DNA of 64,000 nt from Rhodoferax sp. GTDB taxonomy: Bacteria > Pseudomonadota > Gammaproteobacteria > Burkholderiales > Burkholderiaceae_C. Both the position numbers and the translations under genes were made by a program. The notes beneath the pieces were generated by a model. That model was not told where the DNA came from, made no database searches, and saw nothing but the letters and a program-made list of their open reading frames with translations. The stretch spans positions 186,001 to 250,000 of the forward strand of contig NZ_JAAFIX010000005.1 in the NCBI RefSeq assembly GCF_013297935.1, read 5' to 3'. Positions 15,762 to 26,035 of the stretch are shown one piece after another; the first letter of the stretch is position 1, and each line of letters starts with the position of its first letter.

Positions 15762-17557
15762 GCGGCCAGGCCGGGCCGCTCAGAGGGACTGCCCTCCGCA
15801 CTTTGAAGCGAGGTCGGCATGGTGGGGGCCGGCTCCAGAAAGCGGATGGGCCGCCGGGTGCGTGGTGACATTCCCTGGAGCATGTCTGCAAGTTCCTGCA
15901 AGATGGTGCGCTTGTCGGCCACGACCTCGGTGAGCAGTGCGCAACTGATGTGGAACTGCAAAGTGACTTCGGGTCGCAGTGCCGGTAAAGGAATCAAGCC
16001 CGAGGCAATCAAGCGCACCATGCGCTCCGTGAGCTCCTGGCGGGAGGCGACCCCGTCCAACACCAGGCCAAAGCGTGCCGTGTCCACTCGCCCGGCAGGA
16101 TCAACATCCCGCAGCACACGGTGCAGCTTGACCGCAGCCCGCAAAAGGCATTGTTCGGCCACAGCATCGCCATAGGATTCCCGCAGGTAGCTGTAGTTGA
16201 CCACTTCGACCATGACGATCGCCGACGGCTCCTTCCGTTGGCGGGCGCGCTTGATGGCGAGGTCGACTTGGGCGTCAAACAAGGAGCGGGTCAGCAGGCC
16301 GGTGAGTGCATCCTGGGTGGGGAGTGCCTTGGCGCGCTCCTGGGCTTCGCGCCGTTCGCGCGCCCGGATGTGTAGCGCCTGTTGCAGCAGTGGCACCGAC
16401 AGGGCCACTGCGGCCACCATCAGGTAGCGTGACTGCCACCAGGCCGGAAGCGATTGCAGCATTTGCATGCCGATATAGACCGAAACCAGCCCGAGTGGCG
16501 CGTAGGCAATGGTAAGCCAGAGGCCCACTTGGTGACCACGCCGCCAGGTCTGGATGGTGGCGATCAGCAGCAAGGCGGGGGAAACTGCGAGGTATACGGC
16601 ATTGAATACATCAGTGAGTGCCCGGTCCGCCGCAATGCCCAAGAGCGCTAGCGGCACCCCCATGCCCGCCACGGCGTACACCGCTTGCGAGAGCTTGGGA
16701 AAGCCTGCGTCTAAGGATGCGATGTGGCGCACAAACAGCAGGGTGCTGCTCAAGCCCAGAATCGGCATGCTGAGGTGGGTGTAGTTGGACCACGCAGGCG
16801 ATTGCGGCCACAGCCACAGTCCGGAGAGTCCTGTCATGCAGCTAACAATGACACACATCCCTGCTGCATAGGCGGTGTACCAACCATCGTCCGCGGCCCG
16901 GCTTTGCAGATAGTGAATGCCACACACGCCCACCAGCATGACCAAAGCCCCGAACAAGCCACCCAGTAGCAGGTGCTCCAGCTCCCGTTGGCTGTCCCGC
17001 CGCGTCTCTATGGCGAGCAGCAGTGGCATCAGCGTAGGTTTGAAGTTGCGCAGCTCAAGGTACACGTCATAGCTGCTGCTGGCGGGGACCTCCAGTTGGA
17101 ACTCCGGATACAACGATGGGCGGCTCCAGCTGTCTACTGCCAGAGTGTCGCCCGCAGCCTGCTTGGACCAGCCCCCTTTCCCATCGGGTTGGTACAGCGC
17201 GGCGTAGTCGAGGTAGGGCAGGGGAATGGACAGGGTCCACGGGGCGGAGGAGCCGGCATCACGCACCAGCGATAGACGGAGCCAGATCGCGTTCCCATCG
17301 TGTAGCGGAAGGCTCCGGCTTGTAGCGGCCGGGGTAAAGCGCGCACGCGGCAATTTGATGATGTCATCCATGGACCGGCGGCCTTCGTCGTCATTCAGGA
17401 AGTAGACGGAGCCTTCGAGCCGGAAGCTGCCTTGATGGTCATTCAACACCGTGGGCTGTTGCGCTTGGGCTACTGACGCCACGCCCATGAGCACCCATAG
17501 CAGGCAACCCCAGCGGACACATGCATGGAAGAGAGCGCAGAGCCGGAAAGATGTCAT
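15746..17557 (-). CDS. 7TM sensor (7TMR-DISM) with degenerate GGDEF domain, paralogue B
   Basis: A 603-residue protein: signal peptide (~1-32), extracytoplasmic beta-sandwich of 7TMR-DISM type (~35-185, with WLRLSLVRDAG and LPYLDYAALYQPDG), seven membrane segments (~195-395) and a cytoplasmic GGDEF-like domain (~415-575) that keeps DALTGLLTRSLFD. The active-site GG(D/E)EF signature is replaced by RVDTARFGLVLDG, so diguanylate cyclase activity is unlikely. It overlaps the upstream paralogue by four bases (ATGA). Both end with the shared ISPRTRRPIRFLEP-type tail. Role may be ligand or GTP sensing or protein interaction; unknown. Confidence 0.88.
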   Translation of the reverse strand: MTSFRLCALFHACVRWGCLLWVLMGVASVAQAQQPTVLNDHQGSFRLEGSVYFLNDDEGRRSMDDIIKLPRARFTPAATSRSLPLHDGNAIWLRLSLVRDAGSSAPWTLSIPLPYLDYAALYQPDGKGGWSKQAAGDTLAVDSWSRPSLYPEFQLEVPASSSYDVYLELRNFKPTLMPLLLAIETRRDSQRELEHLLLGGLFGALVMLVGVCGIHYLQSRAADDGWYTAYAAGMCVIVSCMTGLSGLWLWPQSPAWSNYTHLSMPILGLSSTLLFVRHIASLDAGFPKLSQAVYAVAGMGVPLALLGIAADRALTDVFNAVYLAVSPALLLIATIQTWRRGHQVGLWLTIAYAPLGLVSVYIGMQMLQSLPAWWQSRYLMVAAVALSVPLLQQALHIRARERREAQERAKALPTQDALTGLLTRSLFDAQVDLAIKRARQRKEPSAIVMVEVVNYSYLRESYGDAVAEQCLLRAAVKLHRVLRDVDPAGRVDTARFGLVLDGVASRQELTERMVRLIASGLIPLPALRPEVTLQFHISCALLTEVVADKRTILQELADMLQGMSPRTRRPIRFLEPAPTMPTSLQSAEGSPSERPGLAAQSKP

Positions 17558-19308
17558 GTCGAAAGCGCCGAGTGAAGACTGGCAACCTGGGTCGGGACTG
17601 GCTCCAGGAATCGGATGGGGCGACGGGTGCGTGGCGATATGCCGGCCAGCACTTCAGCGAGCTCACGCAGGGCGTTGTCCGGTGCGATCGGGTTTTCTTG
17701 CAGCAACACACATGCCGCCTGGAACTGAAGGGTCACTTCTGGCTGCAATCCTTGTAAGGGAATCAGGCCGGAAGCCACCAGTTTCACCAAGCGCTCCGTC
17801 AACACCTGACGAGACCCCATGCCCTCCAGCAGCAAGGCAAACTGGGCACTCCCCACTCTTGCAGCCGGATCCACATCCCGCAGGACCCGGTGAAGTTTGA
17901 TCACGGCACGCAATAAGCATTGCTCCGCAACAGGATCCCCCATGGTTTGCCGGATGTGGTCATGATTCACCACCGTCACCAGTACCAGTGCCACTGGTTC
18001 TCGGTGGCTGATGGCCCGCTCGTAGGCGTCGCGCAAGTGGGTTTCGAACGCATTGGAGGTGAGTAGCCCGGTCAGTGCGTCTTGGGTTGGCAAGTGCTCG
18101 GCCCGCGCTGCAATTTCGTTGCGGTCGTGGGTAGCGCGTCCCAGTGCATAGACGAGGGCGGGCACCGATGCCGCCACAGTCAAGGTCAGAACGTAGCGCA
18201 TGGGCCAGAACGTCGGTAGGTAACCGCCTGCCTCCAGCGTCATCCACAATGCCATCGCGAATTGCGGCGTGTAGGTCCACAACAGCCAAGGTCCCAATGT
18301 GGAGCCGGTTCTCCAGTTCAACCACGTAGCCAGGAGGCCACTGGCCGTGCCCAGCAGGATGATGCTGCCGGAGACAGTGTCTGCGATTGCCCGATCGAGG
18401 ACTACATAACCGGTGATTGAAACAAGAGCCGCCCAGCCCAGCCCGTAGAGCACGCGGTCGAACCAGCGGAAATGGGTGTGCAAGGAGTACAAATGCCGTC
18501 CAAACAGCAATGCCACGCCTGTCGCTACGGCGGGAAGCACGCTGTTGGCGTAGTCGGCCCACATGGGGGAGTCCGGCCAGAGCAAGGCGTTGAGAATGCC
18601 ATTGAATTGCGCTAGGGTCAGCGCGATTAGCACGCTGTAAAGCGCAGCCCCGAGATCCGGAATATTGCGAAACTCTGCGTACCGCATGAGCGAAAGGATG
18701 GCAAGCGTGAGTACCAAGCCGAATAACAGGCCGAGGGTGATGAACTCCATCATCCGCTGACCTTCACGGTAGTTTGTGGGAGCGAGGCGCAAGGGCAGGG
18801 GGAGGGGCTTGAAATTGCGGATTTGCAGCAGCACGTCAGTCGCTTGTCCCGGCGGAAGCCGCAGCTCGAACTCAGGGTATAGGCCGCGCATGGTCCAGTG
18901 GCGTTGGGCGTAGGTGTCGCCGGCTGTCTGCGGGTACCAAGCTCCATCCTGCAACTCGAACAACACCGCGTGGTCAAGATAAGGTTGCGGGATGTTGAGA
19001 ATCCAGCGCCCCGTACTACCCGCTGGACGGATCAAGCGCAACTTGATCCACAGTGTGTTGCGTTCGTCCAGCGCAATGGCTTGGTTGGATTCGACGGCTT
19101 GAAACGGAGCGGCTAGTGCATCAGTGGCCGTGGCTGTGCGTCCGTTTTCCAACCATTGCATGGTGCGGCCCTGGAGCGTTGGGGGCGTGCCGTTGTCACT
19201 CAGCGAAAGGGTGTCCGCTGCGACGGATGAGGCGGCAGAAGCAGCGGTCCAACCTGCTCCCGACCAGAGTGTCAGCGCAACCAACAAGCGCAGGAACAGG
19301 TATGACAT
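17554..19308 (-). CDS. 7TM sensor (7TMR-DISM) with degenerate GGDEF domain, paralogue A
   Basis: 584 residues with the same layout as paralogue B: signal peptide (~1-25), DISM-type domain (~45-185, WIKLRLIRPAGSTGRW, PQPYLDHAVLFEL), seven membrane segments (~190-390) and a GGDEF-like domain with DALTGLLTSNAFE. The signature site reads RVGSAQFALLLEG, again without GGDEF. The two genes share long blocks in the C-terminal domain (VAEQCLLRA, KLHRVLRDVDPA, ASGLIPL, PEVTLQF), which shows a tandem duplication followed by divergence of the sensor halves. Start ATG at 19308; ychF diverges 31 bp away. Confidence 0.88.
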   Translation of the reverse strand: MSYLFLRLLVALTLWSGAGWTAASAASSVAADTLSLSDNGTPPTLQGRTMQWLENGRTATATDALAAPFQAVESNQAIALDERNTLWIKLRLIRPAGSTGRWILNIPQPYLDHAVLFELQDGAWYPQTAGDTYAQRHWTMRGLYPEFELRLPPGQATDVLLQIRNFKPLPLPLRLAPTNYREGQRMMEFITLGLLFGLVLTLAILSLMRYAEFRNIPDLGAALYSVLIALTLAQFNGILNALLWPDSPMWADYANSVLPAVATGVALLFGRHLYSLHTHFRWFDRVLYGLGWAALVSITGYVVLDRAIADTVSGSIILLGTASGLLATWLNWRTGSTLGPWLLWTYTPQFAMALWMTLEAGGYLPTFWPMRYVLTLTVAASVPALVYALGRATHDRNEIAARAEHLPTQDALTGLLTSNAFETHLRDAYERAISHREPVALVLVTVVNHDHIRQTMGDPVAEQCLLRAVIKLHRVLRDVDPAARVGSAQFALLLEGMGSRQVLTERLVKLVASGLIPLQGLQPEVTLQFQAACVLLQENPIAPDNALRELAEVLAGISPRTRRPIRFLEPVPTQVASLHSALST

Positions 19309-19339
19309 ACACTTGACACCCAGTTTTTAGAGGTTTGTT

Positions 19340-20431
19340 ATGAGTTTGAAGTGTGGCATTGTAGGCCTGCCCAATGTGGGCAAAAGTACCCTTTTTAATG
19401 CGCTGACCAAAGCGGGCATTGCTGCAGAAAACTATCCGTTTTGCACGATTGAGCCCAACGTAGGCGTGGTGGAGGTGCCTGATCCACGCCTGCAGCAGTT
19501 GGCCGCCATCATCACTCCCGAGCGCATTGTTCCCGCTATCGTGGAGTTTGTAGATATTGCAGGCTTGGTGGCGGGTGCCAGCACCGGTGAAGGCTTGGGC
19601 AATAAGTTCCTTGCGCACATCCGCGAAACAGACGCCACCATCAACGTGGTGCGCTGCTTTGAAGACGACAACGTGATCCACGTTGCCGGCAAGGTGGACC
19701 CGATTGCAGATATCGAAGTGATCCAGACCGAGCTCTGCCTGGCTGACCTGGGTGCGGTGGAGAAGGCATTGCACCGGGTGACCAAGCTGGCCCGCTCCGG
19801 CGATAAAGAGTCCATCAAATTGGTAGCGATTTTGGAGAAGTGCCAGGCCGCGCTCAATGAAGCCAAGCCGGTCCGGACCCTGGACTTCAGCAAGGAAGAG
19901 TTGCCGTTACTCAAGCAGTTCTTCCTGATTACCGCGAAACCAGCCATGTTTGTGGCCAACGTCTCTGAAGACGGCTTCGAGAACAACCCCCTGCTGGACC
20001 GCCTGACCGCATTCGCAACCGCCCAAGGCGCCCCTGTGGTGGCTATTTGCGCCAAGATGGAAGCCGAGCTCTCTGAGATGGACGATGCCGATCGCTTGGA
20101 GTTTTTGCGGGAACTGGGACAGTCCGAGCCGGGCCTGAACCGCTTGATCCGCTCTGCCTACAGCCTTCTGGGTCTGCAGACCTATTTCACCGCTGGGGTG
20201 AAAGAAGTGCGCGCCTGGACCATCCACGTCGGTGACACCGGCCCACAGGCCGCGGGTGTGATCCACACCGATTTTGAGAAGGGCTACATCCGCGCCCAGA
20301 CGATTGCTTTTGACGACTTCATTGCCCACAAGGGTGAGCAAGGCGCAAAAGACGCGGGCAAGATGCGCGCCGAAGGCAAGGAATACGTGGTCAAAGACGG
20401 CGACGTGATGAACTTCCTGTTCAGCTCCTGA
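19340..20431 (+). CDS. ychF: Redox-regulated ATPase YchF
   Basis: A 363-residue Obg-family P-loop protein that binds ATP rather than GTP and associates with ribosomes; in Escherichia coli it is linked to oxidative stress and catalase control. Motifs: GLPNVGKST (8-16), switch/G3 [10 protein letters not shown] near residue 73, a non-canonical G4 (CAKMEAEL) as expected for an ATP-preferring member, a coiled-coil insert (~130-200) and a C-terminal TGS domain (~278-360). ATG at 19340 has AGAGG upstream. Confidence 0.97.
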   Translation: MSLKCGIVGLPNVGKSTLFNALTKAGIAAENYPFCTIEPNVGVVEVPDPRLQQLAAIITPERIVPAIVEFVDIAGLVAGASTGEGLGNKFLAHIRETDATINVVRCFEDDNVIHVAGKVDPIADIEVIQTELCLADLGAVEKALHRVTKLARSGDKESIKLVAILEKCQAALNEAKPVRTLDFSKEELPLLKQFFLITAKPAMFVANVSEDGFENNPLLDRLTAFATAQGAPVVAICAKMEAELSEMDDADRLEFLRELGQSEPGLNRLIRSAYSLLGLQTYFTAGVKEVRAWTIHVGDTGPQAAGVIHTDFEKGYIRAQTIAFDDFIAHKGEQGAKDAGKMRAEGKEYVVKDGDVMNFLFSS

Positions 20432-20453
20432 TGGTGTCTTCTCCGGTGGCAGT

Positions 20454-21350
20454 GTGACGCTGCCCTTTGACTGGTTGGCCTTGGGCGCTGCGGCGTGCTG
20501 GGCCGTGACCGGGCTGATTTCAGCTCCCCAAGCGCGCCATCTCGGCGCGTTTGCATTTACACGCTGGCGCATGGGGCTGGTGTTCGCGATGCTGGCGCCC
20601 GTGGTCTTGCTCAACGGGGCGTGGAGCACCATCCACCCGGCCCAAGCGGGCCTGCTCATCGTGAGCGGCTTGATCGGCATCTTTATAGGCGACACCGCCT
20701 TGTTCGCCTCCATGAACCGCCTGGGGCCACGACGCACCGGCGTGTTGTTTGCCACCCATGCTTTGTTCAGCGCGCTGCTGGGTTTTATGGTGTTGGACGA
20801 GCGCATGGGGCCGCAGGCAATGATTGGCGGGGCTCTGGTGGTCGGTGGCGTCATGACGGCCATTGCGCTGGGGAGCCGCAAGGGGGAGTCTCATGCCTTG
20901 GAGCAACTCCGCGGGCATATTCCCGCAGGGATTGCGTTGGGCCTGGTGGCGGCTTTATGCCAGGCCACCGGCTCACTGATCGCCAAGCCGGTGATGGCGG
21001 CGGGAGTGGACCCGGTGGCCGCTACGGTCTTGCGGGTAGGGGCAACTTGCGCAGCCCATCTGGTGCTGTTATGGGCCGGTGCGCCGGTGGCCCGCACCCA
21101 AAACCCTTTGTCCTTGCCGGTGTTGGGCCGGGTTGCGCTGAGCGGCATGATTGGCATGGGGCTGGGAATGAGCCTGATCTTGATGGCGCTGCAGCGCGGC
21201 AACGTGGGTATGGTGGGAATCTTGTCTTCGGTGTCGCCGGTGCTGGTGCTGCCCTTGCTCTGGTGGCATGTGGGCCGGTCGCCGGCGCAGGGTGCCTGGT
21301 TGGGAGCGGGGCTCACTGTGTTGGGCACCGTTTTGGTTTTGGTCCGTTAA
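20454..21350 (+). CDS. DMT-superfamily (EamA) permease
   Basis: A 298-residue, ten-segment membrane protein with two EamA repeats (~5-140 and ~160-298). The second repeat ends with a typical segment GAWLGAGLTVLGTVLVLVR. Substrate unknown. No ATG is available near the 5' end in this frame; translation probably starts at GTG 20454 (MTLPFDWLALG), 22 bp after ychF. Its stop lies 12 bp before the selU start codon, so ychF, this gene and selU may share a transcript. Confidence 0.88.
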   Translation: MTLPFDWLALGAAACWAVTGLISAPQARHLGAFAFTRWRMGLVFAMLAPVVLLNGAWSTIHPAQAGLLIVSGLIGIFIGDTALFASMNRLGPRRTGVLFATHALFSALLGFMVLDERMGPQAMIGGALVVGGVMTAIALGSRKGESHALEQLRGHIPAGIALGLVAALCQATGSLIAKPVMAAGVDPVAATVLRVGATCAAHLVLLWAGAPVARTQNPLSLPVLGRVALSGMIGMGLGMSLILMALQRGNVGMVGILSSVSPVLVLPLLWWHVGRSPAQGAWLGAGLTVLGTVLVLVR

Positions 21351-21362
21351 CGAGGGGTGCCC

Positions 21363-22442
21363 GTGACTTCTGTGAATCACACGTTTGCCACTATTGAGCA
21401 GCTGTCTACCTTTGATGCAGTGATCGATGCGCGTTCGCCCGGCGAGTACGCCCTGGACCACATTCCGGGCGCCATCAATTGCCCGGTGCTCAACGACGAG
21501 GAGCGTATCCGCGTCGGGACGCTGTACAAACAGGTCTCACCTTTTGAAGCCCGCAAAGTGGGGGCGGTATTGGTTGCCCGCAATGTCGCCATGCACATGG
21601 AAACTTTGTTTGCCCAGCACCCTAAGAACTGGCGACCGTTGGTGTATTGCTGGCGTGGTGGCCAGCGCAGCGGCTCCTTCACCCATATCCTGAATGAGGT
21701 GGGCTGGACGGCGCGGCGTTTGTCCGGGGGCTACAAATCGTGGCGGCACCATGTGCTGGAAGCGTTGGTGCAGGTGCCGGCGCAGTTCCGTTTTCAAGTG
21801 CTGGCTGGGCCCACCGGATCCGGTAAAACCAAGGTGCTGGAGGCTTTGCACGCGCAAGGGCACCAGGTGTTGAATCTGGAGGCCCTGGCCGCCCACAAGG
21901 GCTCGGTGCTGGGCGGCCTGCCGGATCAGGCGCAGCCCTCGCAAAAAATGTTTGAAACCCAGATTTTGCACACCCTGGCGGCGTTTGATCCCGCCCGCCC
22001 GGTTTACGTGGAGGCCGAGAGCAAGCGCATCGGCCTGCTGCGGTTGCCGGATTCGATTTACGAGGGAATTCAGCAAGGCCAGTGGTGGGGACTTGAGGTG
22101 CCTGTGCGCGCCCGGGTGCAGTTTTTGTTGCAAGACTACGCTTACTTTTTGCACAGCACGACCTTGCTGGAGCAGCTCGACCGGCTGGCGGCGACCTGCG
22201 GCAGGGTCCAGGTCGACACCTGGAAAGCCTGGGTGGCCGAATCCCGGTACCCGGAGCTGGTGGAAGACTTGCTGGTCAAACACTACGACCGGTACTACGA
22301 CCGATCTATGCGCCAGCTTCAGTCCGGCGATGCTCGGGACTACGTGCTCGGCACGGACGATGTGTCCGACACCGGCTTCATGGAGCTGGCAGGCCGTCTT
22401 GCGTTGCGCTCGCAACTCACCAAAGGCGGACCAGTCCGGTAA
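21363..22442 (+). CDS. selU: tRNA 2-selenouridine synthase SelU (MnmH)
   Basis: Replaces sulfur by selenium in 2-thiouridine at the wobble position of tRNAs for Lys, Glu and Gln, through a geranylated intermediate. The 359-residue protein has an N-terminal rhodanese domain (1-135) with catalytic Cys96 in VYCWRGGQRSGS, then a P-loop domain with GPTGSGKTK (149-157) and ESKRIGLLRLP. GTG at 21363 is preferred to GTG at 21357 because GAGGGG lies five bases upstream of it. Its last 26 bases overlap the convergent YqaA-type gene. No selenophosphate synthase (selD) is in the window. Confidence 0.95.
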   Translation: MTSVNHTFATIEQLSTFDAVIDARSPGEYALDHIPGAINCPVLNDEERIRVGTLYKQVSPFEARKVGAVLVARNVAMHMETLFAQHPKNWRPLVYCWRGGQRSGSFTHILNEVGWTARRLSGGYKSWRHHVLEALVQVPAQFRFQVLAGPTGSGKTKVLEALHAQGHQVLNLEALAAHKGSVLGGLPDQAQPSQKMFETQILHTLAAFDPARPVYVEAESKRIGLLRLPDSIYEGIQQGQWWGLEVPVRARVQFLLQDYAYFLHSTTLLEQLDRLAATCGRVQVDTWKAWVAESRYPELVEDLLVKHYDRYYDRSMRQLQSGDARDYVLGTDDVSDTGFMELAGRLALRSQLTKGGPVR

Positions 22443-22890
22443 GCAGGGCCGTCATGGTGATGTAGCGCAGGCATTTGCCCAGCGCCATGTAGGCCAGGCA
22501 AGGCCAAAAAGGCAGGCGCAGCCAACCGGCCACTGCGCACAAAGGGTCCCCCACCACGGGTAACCACGACAACAGACAGGCCTTGGGGCCGAGGCGATTG
22601 AGCCATGCCAATGCCCGTACATGGTTGGCAGAATGTCCGTACCGGTGGGCAATGTGACTGGCTGCATGGCCCATCCACCAAGTGATGGCGCCGCCCAAGG
22701 TATTGCCCGCAGTGGCCACCGCAATGACGGACCAAAACCAGTCCGGATGCAACTGCACCAGTCCGAAGACCACCGGTTCCGACCCCATGGGTAACAAGGT
22801 GGCCGACATCAGCGAGACGGCAAACACGGTGCCCAGCCCGTGTTGGGGCAGTGCCAGCCATTGCAAAAGAGTGGGAATCCAAGCATCCAT
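22417..22890 (-). CDS. YqaA/DedA-like inner-membrane protein
   Basis: About 157 residues with four or five membrane segments; MSATLLPMGSEPVVF and the following GNTLGGAITWWMGH match the YqaA branch of the SNARE-associated/DedA superfamily, whose members flip or move lipids or couple to membrane energetics. The ATG at 22890 (MDAWIPTLLQWLALP) gives the usual family N-terminus; ATG at 22920 (MVALCLYWAA) is possible and the frame is open to 23046. Convergent and overlapping with selU by 26 bases. Confidence 0.85.
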   Translation of the reverse strand: MDAWIPTLLQWLALPQHGLGTVFAVSLMSATLLPMGSEPVVFGLVQLHPDWFWSVIAVATAGNTLGGAITWWMGHAASHIAHRYGHSANHVRALAWLNRLGPKACLLSWLPVVGDPLCAVAGWLRLPFWPCLAYMALGKCLRYITMTALLTGLVRLW

Positions 22891-23038
22891 AGCGGCCCAG
22901 TATAGGCAGAGCGCCACCATGGCTGCGGAGGTGGCGGCGCATTTCAATTGCTGAAATTTTGAGCAGTTAGAATACGCACCTGGCCCGCTGTACTGCGGGC
23001 CTTCCCGCTTTTTAACGCCCCCAGTTTCCTCCACACCC

Positions 23039-24091
23039 ATGCACATCGGTCCGTTCGCTTTGGCGAATCACCTCTTTGTTGCCCCTATGGCAGGGGTGAC
23101 GGATCGGCCCTTCCGGCAGCTTTGTAAAAAGCTGGGTGCCGGGTATGCGGTGAGCGAGATGGTGACTTCCCGCAAAGACTTGTGGAAAAGCCTCAAGACC
23201 TCGCGACGTGCCAACCACGATGGGGAGCCCGGCCCGATTGCGGTGCAGATTGCCGGCACGGATGCGCAGATGATGGCGGAGGCTGCTGCCTACAACATCG
23301 ACCGCGGGGCCCAGATCATTGACATCAACATGGGCTGCCCTGCCAAAAAAGTGTGCAACAAATGGGCGGGTTCTGCCCTGATGCAGGACGAGCGTTTGGC
23401 AATAGAAATTGTGGACGCCGTGGTGCAAGCCTGTGCGCCCCACGGTGTGCCGGTCACCCTCAAAATGCGCACCGGTTGGTGCCAGGCGGAAAAAAACGCC
23501 GTGGTGCTGGCCCGCGCTGCAGAGTCCGCAGGGGTGCAAATGGTCACGGTGCACGGCCGCACCCGTGAGCAGGGCTACCAAGGGCACGCCGAATACGACA
23601 CGATTGCCGCGGTGAAGGCGGCCTTGCGCATTCCTGTGGTGGCCAATGGCGACATCACGACGCCCGAAAAAGCACGTGATGTGCTGGCCGCCACTGGCGC
23701 AGATGCGGTCATGATCGGCCGCGCCGCCCAAGGCTACCCTTGGATATTCCGGGAGATCGCCCATTTCCTGGCGACTGGCACCCATCTTGCACCGCCGCTG
23801 GTGAGTGAGGTCAAAAAGCTGTTGGTGGAGCATTTGTATGACCACTACAGCCTGTACGAAGAATTTATCGGTGTGCGCTCGGCCCGTAAGCACATCGGTT
23901 GGTATTTGCAGGATCTGCCCGGCGGCGAAGACTTCCGCCAGCGCATGAACCTGCTGGAAGACAGCGCCTCCCAAGTGGCGGCGGTCGAGGCGTATTTGGA
24001 TACTTTGAATGAAAAAATGGATCGCATTCCTGCCCGGGAATCCGCGACCGGTCAGGTAAGGGGACATGACATGACGGAATTGGCAGTATGA
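23039..24091 (+). CDS. dusB: tRNA-dihydrouridine synthase B
   Basis: FMN enzyme that reduces uridine at position 17 of tRNA. 350 residues: TIM-barrel with VAPMAGVTDRPFRQL at 14-28, the catalytic cysteine in DINMGCPAKKVCNKWAGSAL (Cys100) and the FMN-phosphate motifs NGDITTPEKA and VMIGRAAQGYPWIF. Family length, ATG at 23039. It overlaps fis by four bases (ATGA), the same dusB-fis operon known from gammaproteobacteria. Confidence 0.97.
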   Translation: MHIGPFALANHLFVAPMAGVTDRPFRQLCKKLGAGYAVSEMVTSRKDLWKSLKTSRRANHDGEPGPIAVQIAGTDAQMMAEAAAYNIDRGAQIIDINMGCPAKKVCNKWAGSALMQDERLAIEIVDAVVQACAPHGVPVTLKMRTGWCQAEKNAVVLARAAESAGVQMVTVHGRTREQGYQGHAEYDTIAAVKAALRIPVVANGDITTPEKARDVLAATGADAVMIGRAAQGYPWIFREIAHFLATGTHLAPPLVSEVKKLLVEHLYDHYSLYEEFIGVRSARKHIGWYLQDLPGGEDFRQRMNLLEDSASQVAAVEAYLDTLNEKMDRIPARESATGQVRGHDMTELAV

Positions 24092-24324
24092 GCAGCACCA
24101 ATTTGGACGACTGCGTGCGCGCGAGTCTGGAGCTTTACTTTGCAGACCTTGACGGGACCGAGCCGGCCGGGATGTACGACATGCTGGTGCGCGCGGTGGA
24201 AAAACCCTTGTTAGAAGTGGTGATGGCCCAGGCCGACCACAACCAATCCAAAGCCGCCCAGTGGCTCGGCCTGAATCGCAACACCTTGCGCAAAAAATTG
24301 GTCGAGCACCACTTGATTGACTAA
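24088..24324 (+). CDS. fis: Fis-family nucleoid/transcription regulator
   Basis: 78 residues. The C-terminal helix-turn-helix (ADHNQSKAAQWLGLNRNTLRKKLVEHHL) is the canonical Fis DNA-binding motif; the N-terminal half carries the shorter dimerisation helices. Fis shapes the chromosome and activates stable-RNA promoters in growing cells; in betaproteobacteria its regulon is less well known. Translationally coupled to dusB by a 4-base overlap. Start ATG 24088. Confidence 0.95.
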   Translation: MSSTNLDDCVRASLELYFADLDGTEPAGMYDMLVRAVEKPLLEVVMAQADHNQSKAAQWLGLNRNTLRKKLVEHHLID

Positions 24325-24396
24325 CCCTCCCGCCGGCGTCCGCCTTGGTGCGGTTGTCCGGTGACATGTTTTCTGGTTTCACTTTACTCCCGCACT

Positions 24397-26007
24397 ATGA
24401 ACGCACCCCAAACCGCATTGCTGTCGGTCTCCGACAAGACCGGCATCGTCGAACTCGCCCAAGCCCTGCACGCCCAGGGCGTGAAGCTCTTGTCTACCGG
24501 TGGCACGGCCAAGCTGCTGGCCGACAAAGGCCTGCCCGTGACCGAAGTGGCCGAGATGACCGGCTTTCCCGAAATGCTGGATGGCCGTGTGAAGACCTTG
24601 CACCCGCGCGTGCACGGCGGCTTGTTGGCGCGTCGCGATTTCCCGAGCCACATGGCGGCACTGGCAGAACACCACATCAACACCATCGACTTCCTGGTGG
24701 TGAACCTGTATCCGTTTGAAGCCACCGTGGCCAAGGCCGGCTGCACCCTGGAGGACGCGATCGAGAACATCGACATCGGCGGTCCCGCCATGGTGCGCAG
24801 CGCCGCCAAAAACTGGAAAGACGTGGCGGTGCTGACCGACGCCGCCCAGTACGACACCGTGATTGCCGAACTGAAGGCCGCAGGCAAGGTGAGCGACAAG
24901 ACCAAGCTGGGCTTGTCGATTGCGGCGTTCAACCGCATCAGCCAGTACGACGGCGCTATCAGCGACTACCTGTCTGCCATCCAGATCGGTGACGATGTTC
25001 CTGCCGGCGACAAGGCCCCGGTGTTGGACCTGTTCCCCGGCCAGAGCAACGGCCGCTTCGTCAAGGTACAAGACCTGCGCTACGGTGAAAACAGCCACCA
25101 GCAGGCCGCGCTGTACCGTGACCTGTTCCCCGCGCCCGGCTCGCTGGTGACTGCCAAGCAGCTTCAGGGTAAAGAGCTGAGCTACAACAACATTGCCGAC
25201 GCCGATGCTGCGTGGGAATGTGTGAAGAGCTTCACCACCCCCGCCTGCGTGATCGTCAAGCACGCCAACCCTTGCGGCGTGGCCGTAGGTGCCCATGCGC
25301 TGGAGGCTTACAGCAAGGCTTTCCAAACCGACCCCACCAGCGCCTTCGGCGGCATCATTGCCCTGAACTGCGAGCTGGACGAAGCCGGTGCGCAGCAAAT
25401 CTCCAAGCAGTTTGTGGAAGTGCTGATGGCGCCGAGCTTCACAGCAGCAGCGCTGGAAGTGTTCAAGAGCAAGGTCAACGTGCGCATTCTGCAAATTGAT
25501 TTGCCCAAGGGTGGAACGTCGGCATGGGACCAAGGCCGCAACCTGATGGACATGAAGCGCATCGGCTCCGGCATCCTGCTGCAGACTGCCGACAACCACG
25601 AGCTGGCCCTGAGCGACCTGAAGGTGGTGACCACCAAGCAACCCACCGCTGAAGAACTCAACGACCTGTTGTTCGCCTGGACTGTGGCCAAGTACGTCAA
25701 GTCCAACGCCATTGTCTTCTGCAAGGGCGGCATGACCATGGGTGTGGGCGCCGGCCAGATGAGCCGTTTGGACTCTGCCCGCATTGCCAGCATCAAGGCC
25801 GGCCACGCCAACCTGTCACTGGCAGGCACTGTGGTGGCGAGCGACGCTTTCTTTCCTTTCCGCGACGGCTTGGACGTGGTGGTAGACCAAGGCGCTACCT
25901 GCGTCATCCAGCCTGGCGGCTCCATGCGCGACCAGGAAGTGATCGACGCGGCCAACGAGCGCGGCGTGTCCATGGTGTTCAGCGGCGTGCGCCACTTCCG
26001 CCACTGA
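24397..26007 (+). CDS. purH: Bifunctional AICAR transformylase/IMP cyclohydrolase PurH
   Basis: Catalyses the last two steps of de novo IMP synthesis. The N-terminal IMP cyclohydrolase (MGS-like) domain spans ~1-150 ([44 protein letters not shown]) and the AICAR transformylase domain ~200-536 ([23 protein letters not shown] with the catalytic Lys-His, [31 protein letters not shown]). ATG at 24397 gives 536 residues, close to the usual ~529; the frame upstream of it is not conserved-looking. A terminator follows at 26036. Confidence 0.97.
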   Translation: MNAPQTALLSVSDKTGIVELAQALHAQGVKLLSTGGTAKLLADKGLPVTEVAEMTGFPEMLDGRVKTLHPRVHGGLLARRDFPSHMAALAEHHINTIDFLVVNLYPFEATVAKAGCTLEDAIENIDIGGPAMVRSAAKNWKDVAVLTDAAQYDTVIAELKAAGKVSDKTKLGLSIAAFNRISQYDGAISDYLSAIQIGDDVPAGDKAPVLDLFPGQSNGRFVKVQDLRYGENSHQQAALYRDLFPAPGSLVTAKQLQGKELSYNNIADADAAWECVKSFTTPACVIVKHANPCGVAVGAHALEAYSKAFQTDPTSAFGGIIALNCELDEAGAQQISKQFVEVLMAPSFTAAALEVFKSKVNVRILQIDLPKGGTSAWDQGRNLMDMKRIGSGILLQTADNHELALSDLKVVTTKQPTAEELNDLLFAWTVAKYVKSNAIVFCKGGMTMGVGAGQMSRLDSARIASIKAGHANLSLAGTVVASDAFFPFRDGLDVVVDQGATCVIQPGGSMRDQEVIDAANERGVSMVFSGVRHFRH

Positions 26008-26035
26008 TAGCAGCTGGCGGCATCGCCAGTCACTG

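Noticed and set aside
24379-25806. 475-codon open frame on the minus strand over purH
   Set aside because: Shadow of purH; composition typical of antisense frames.
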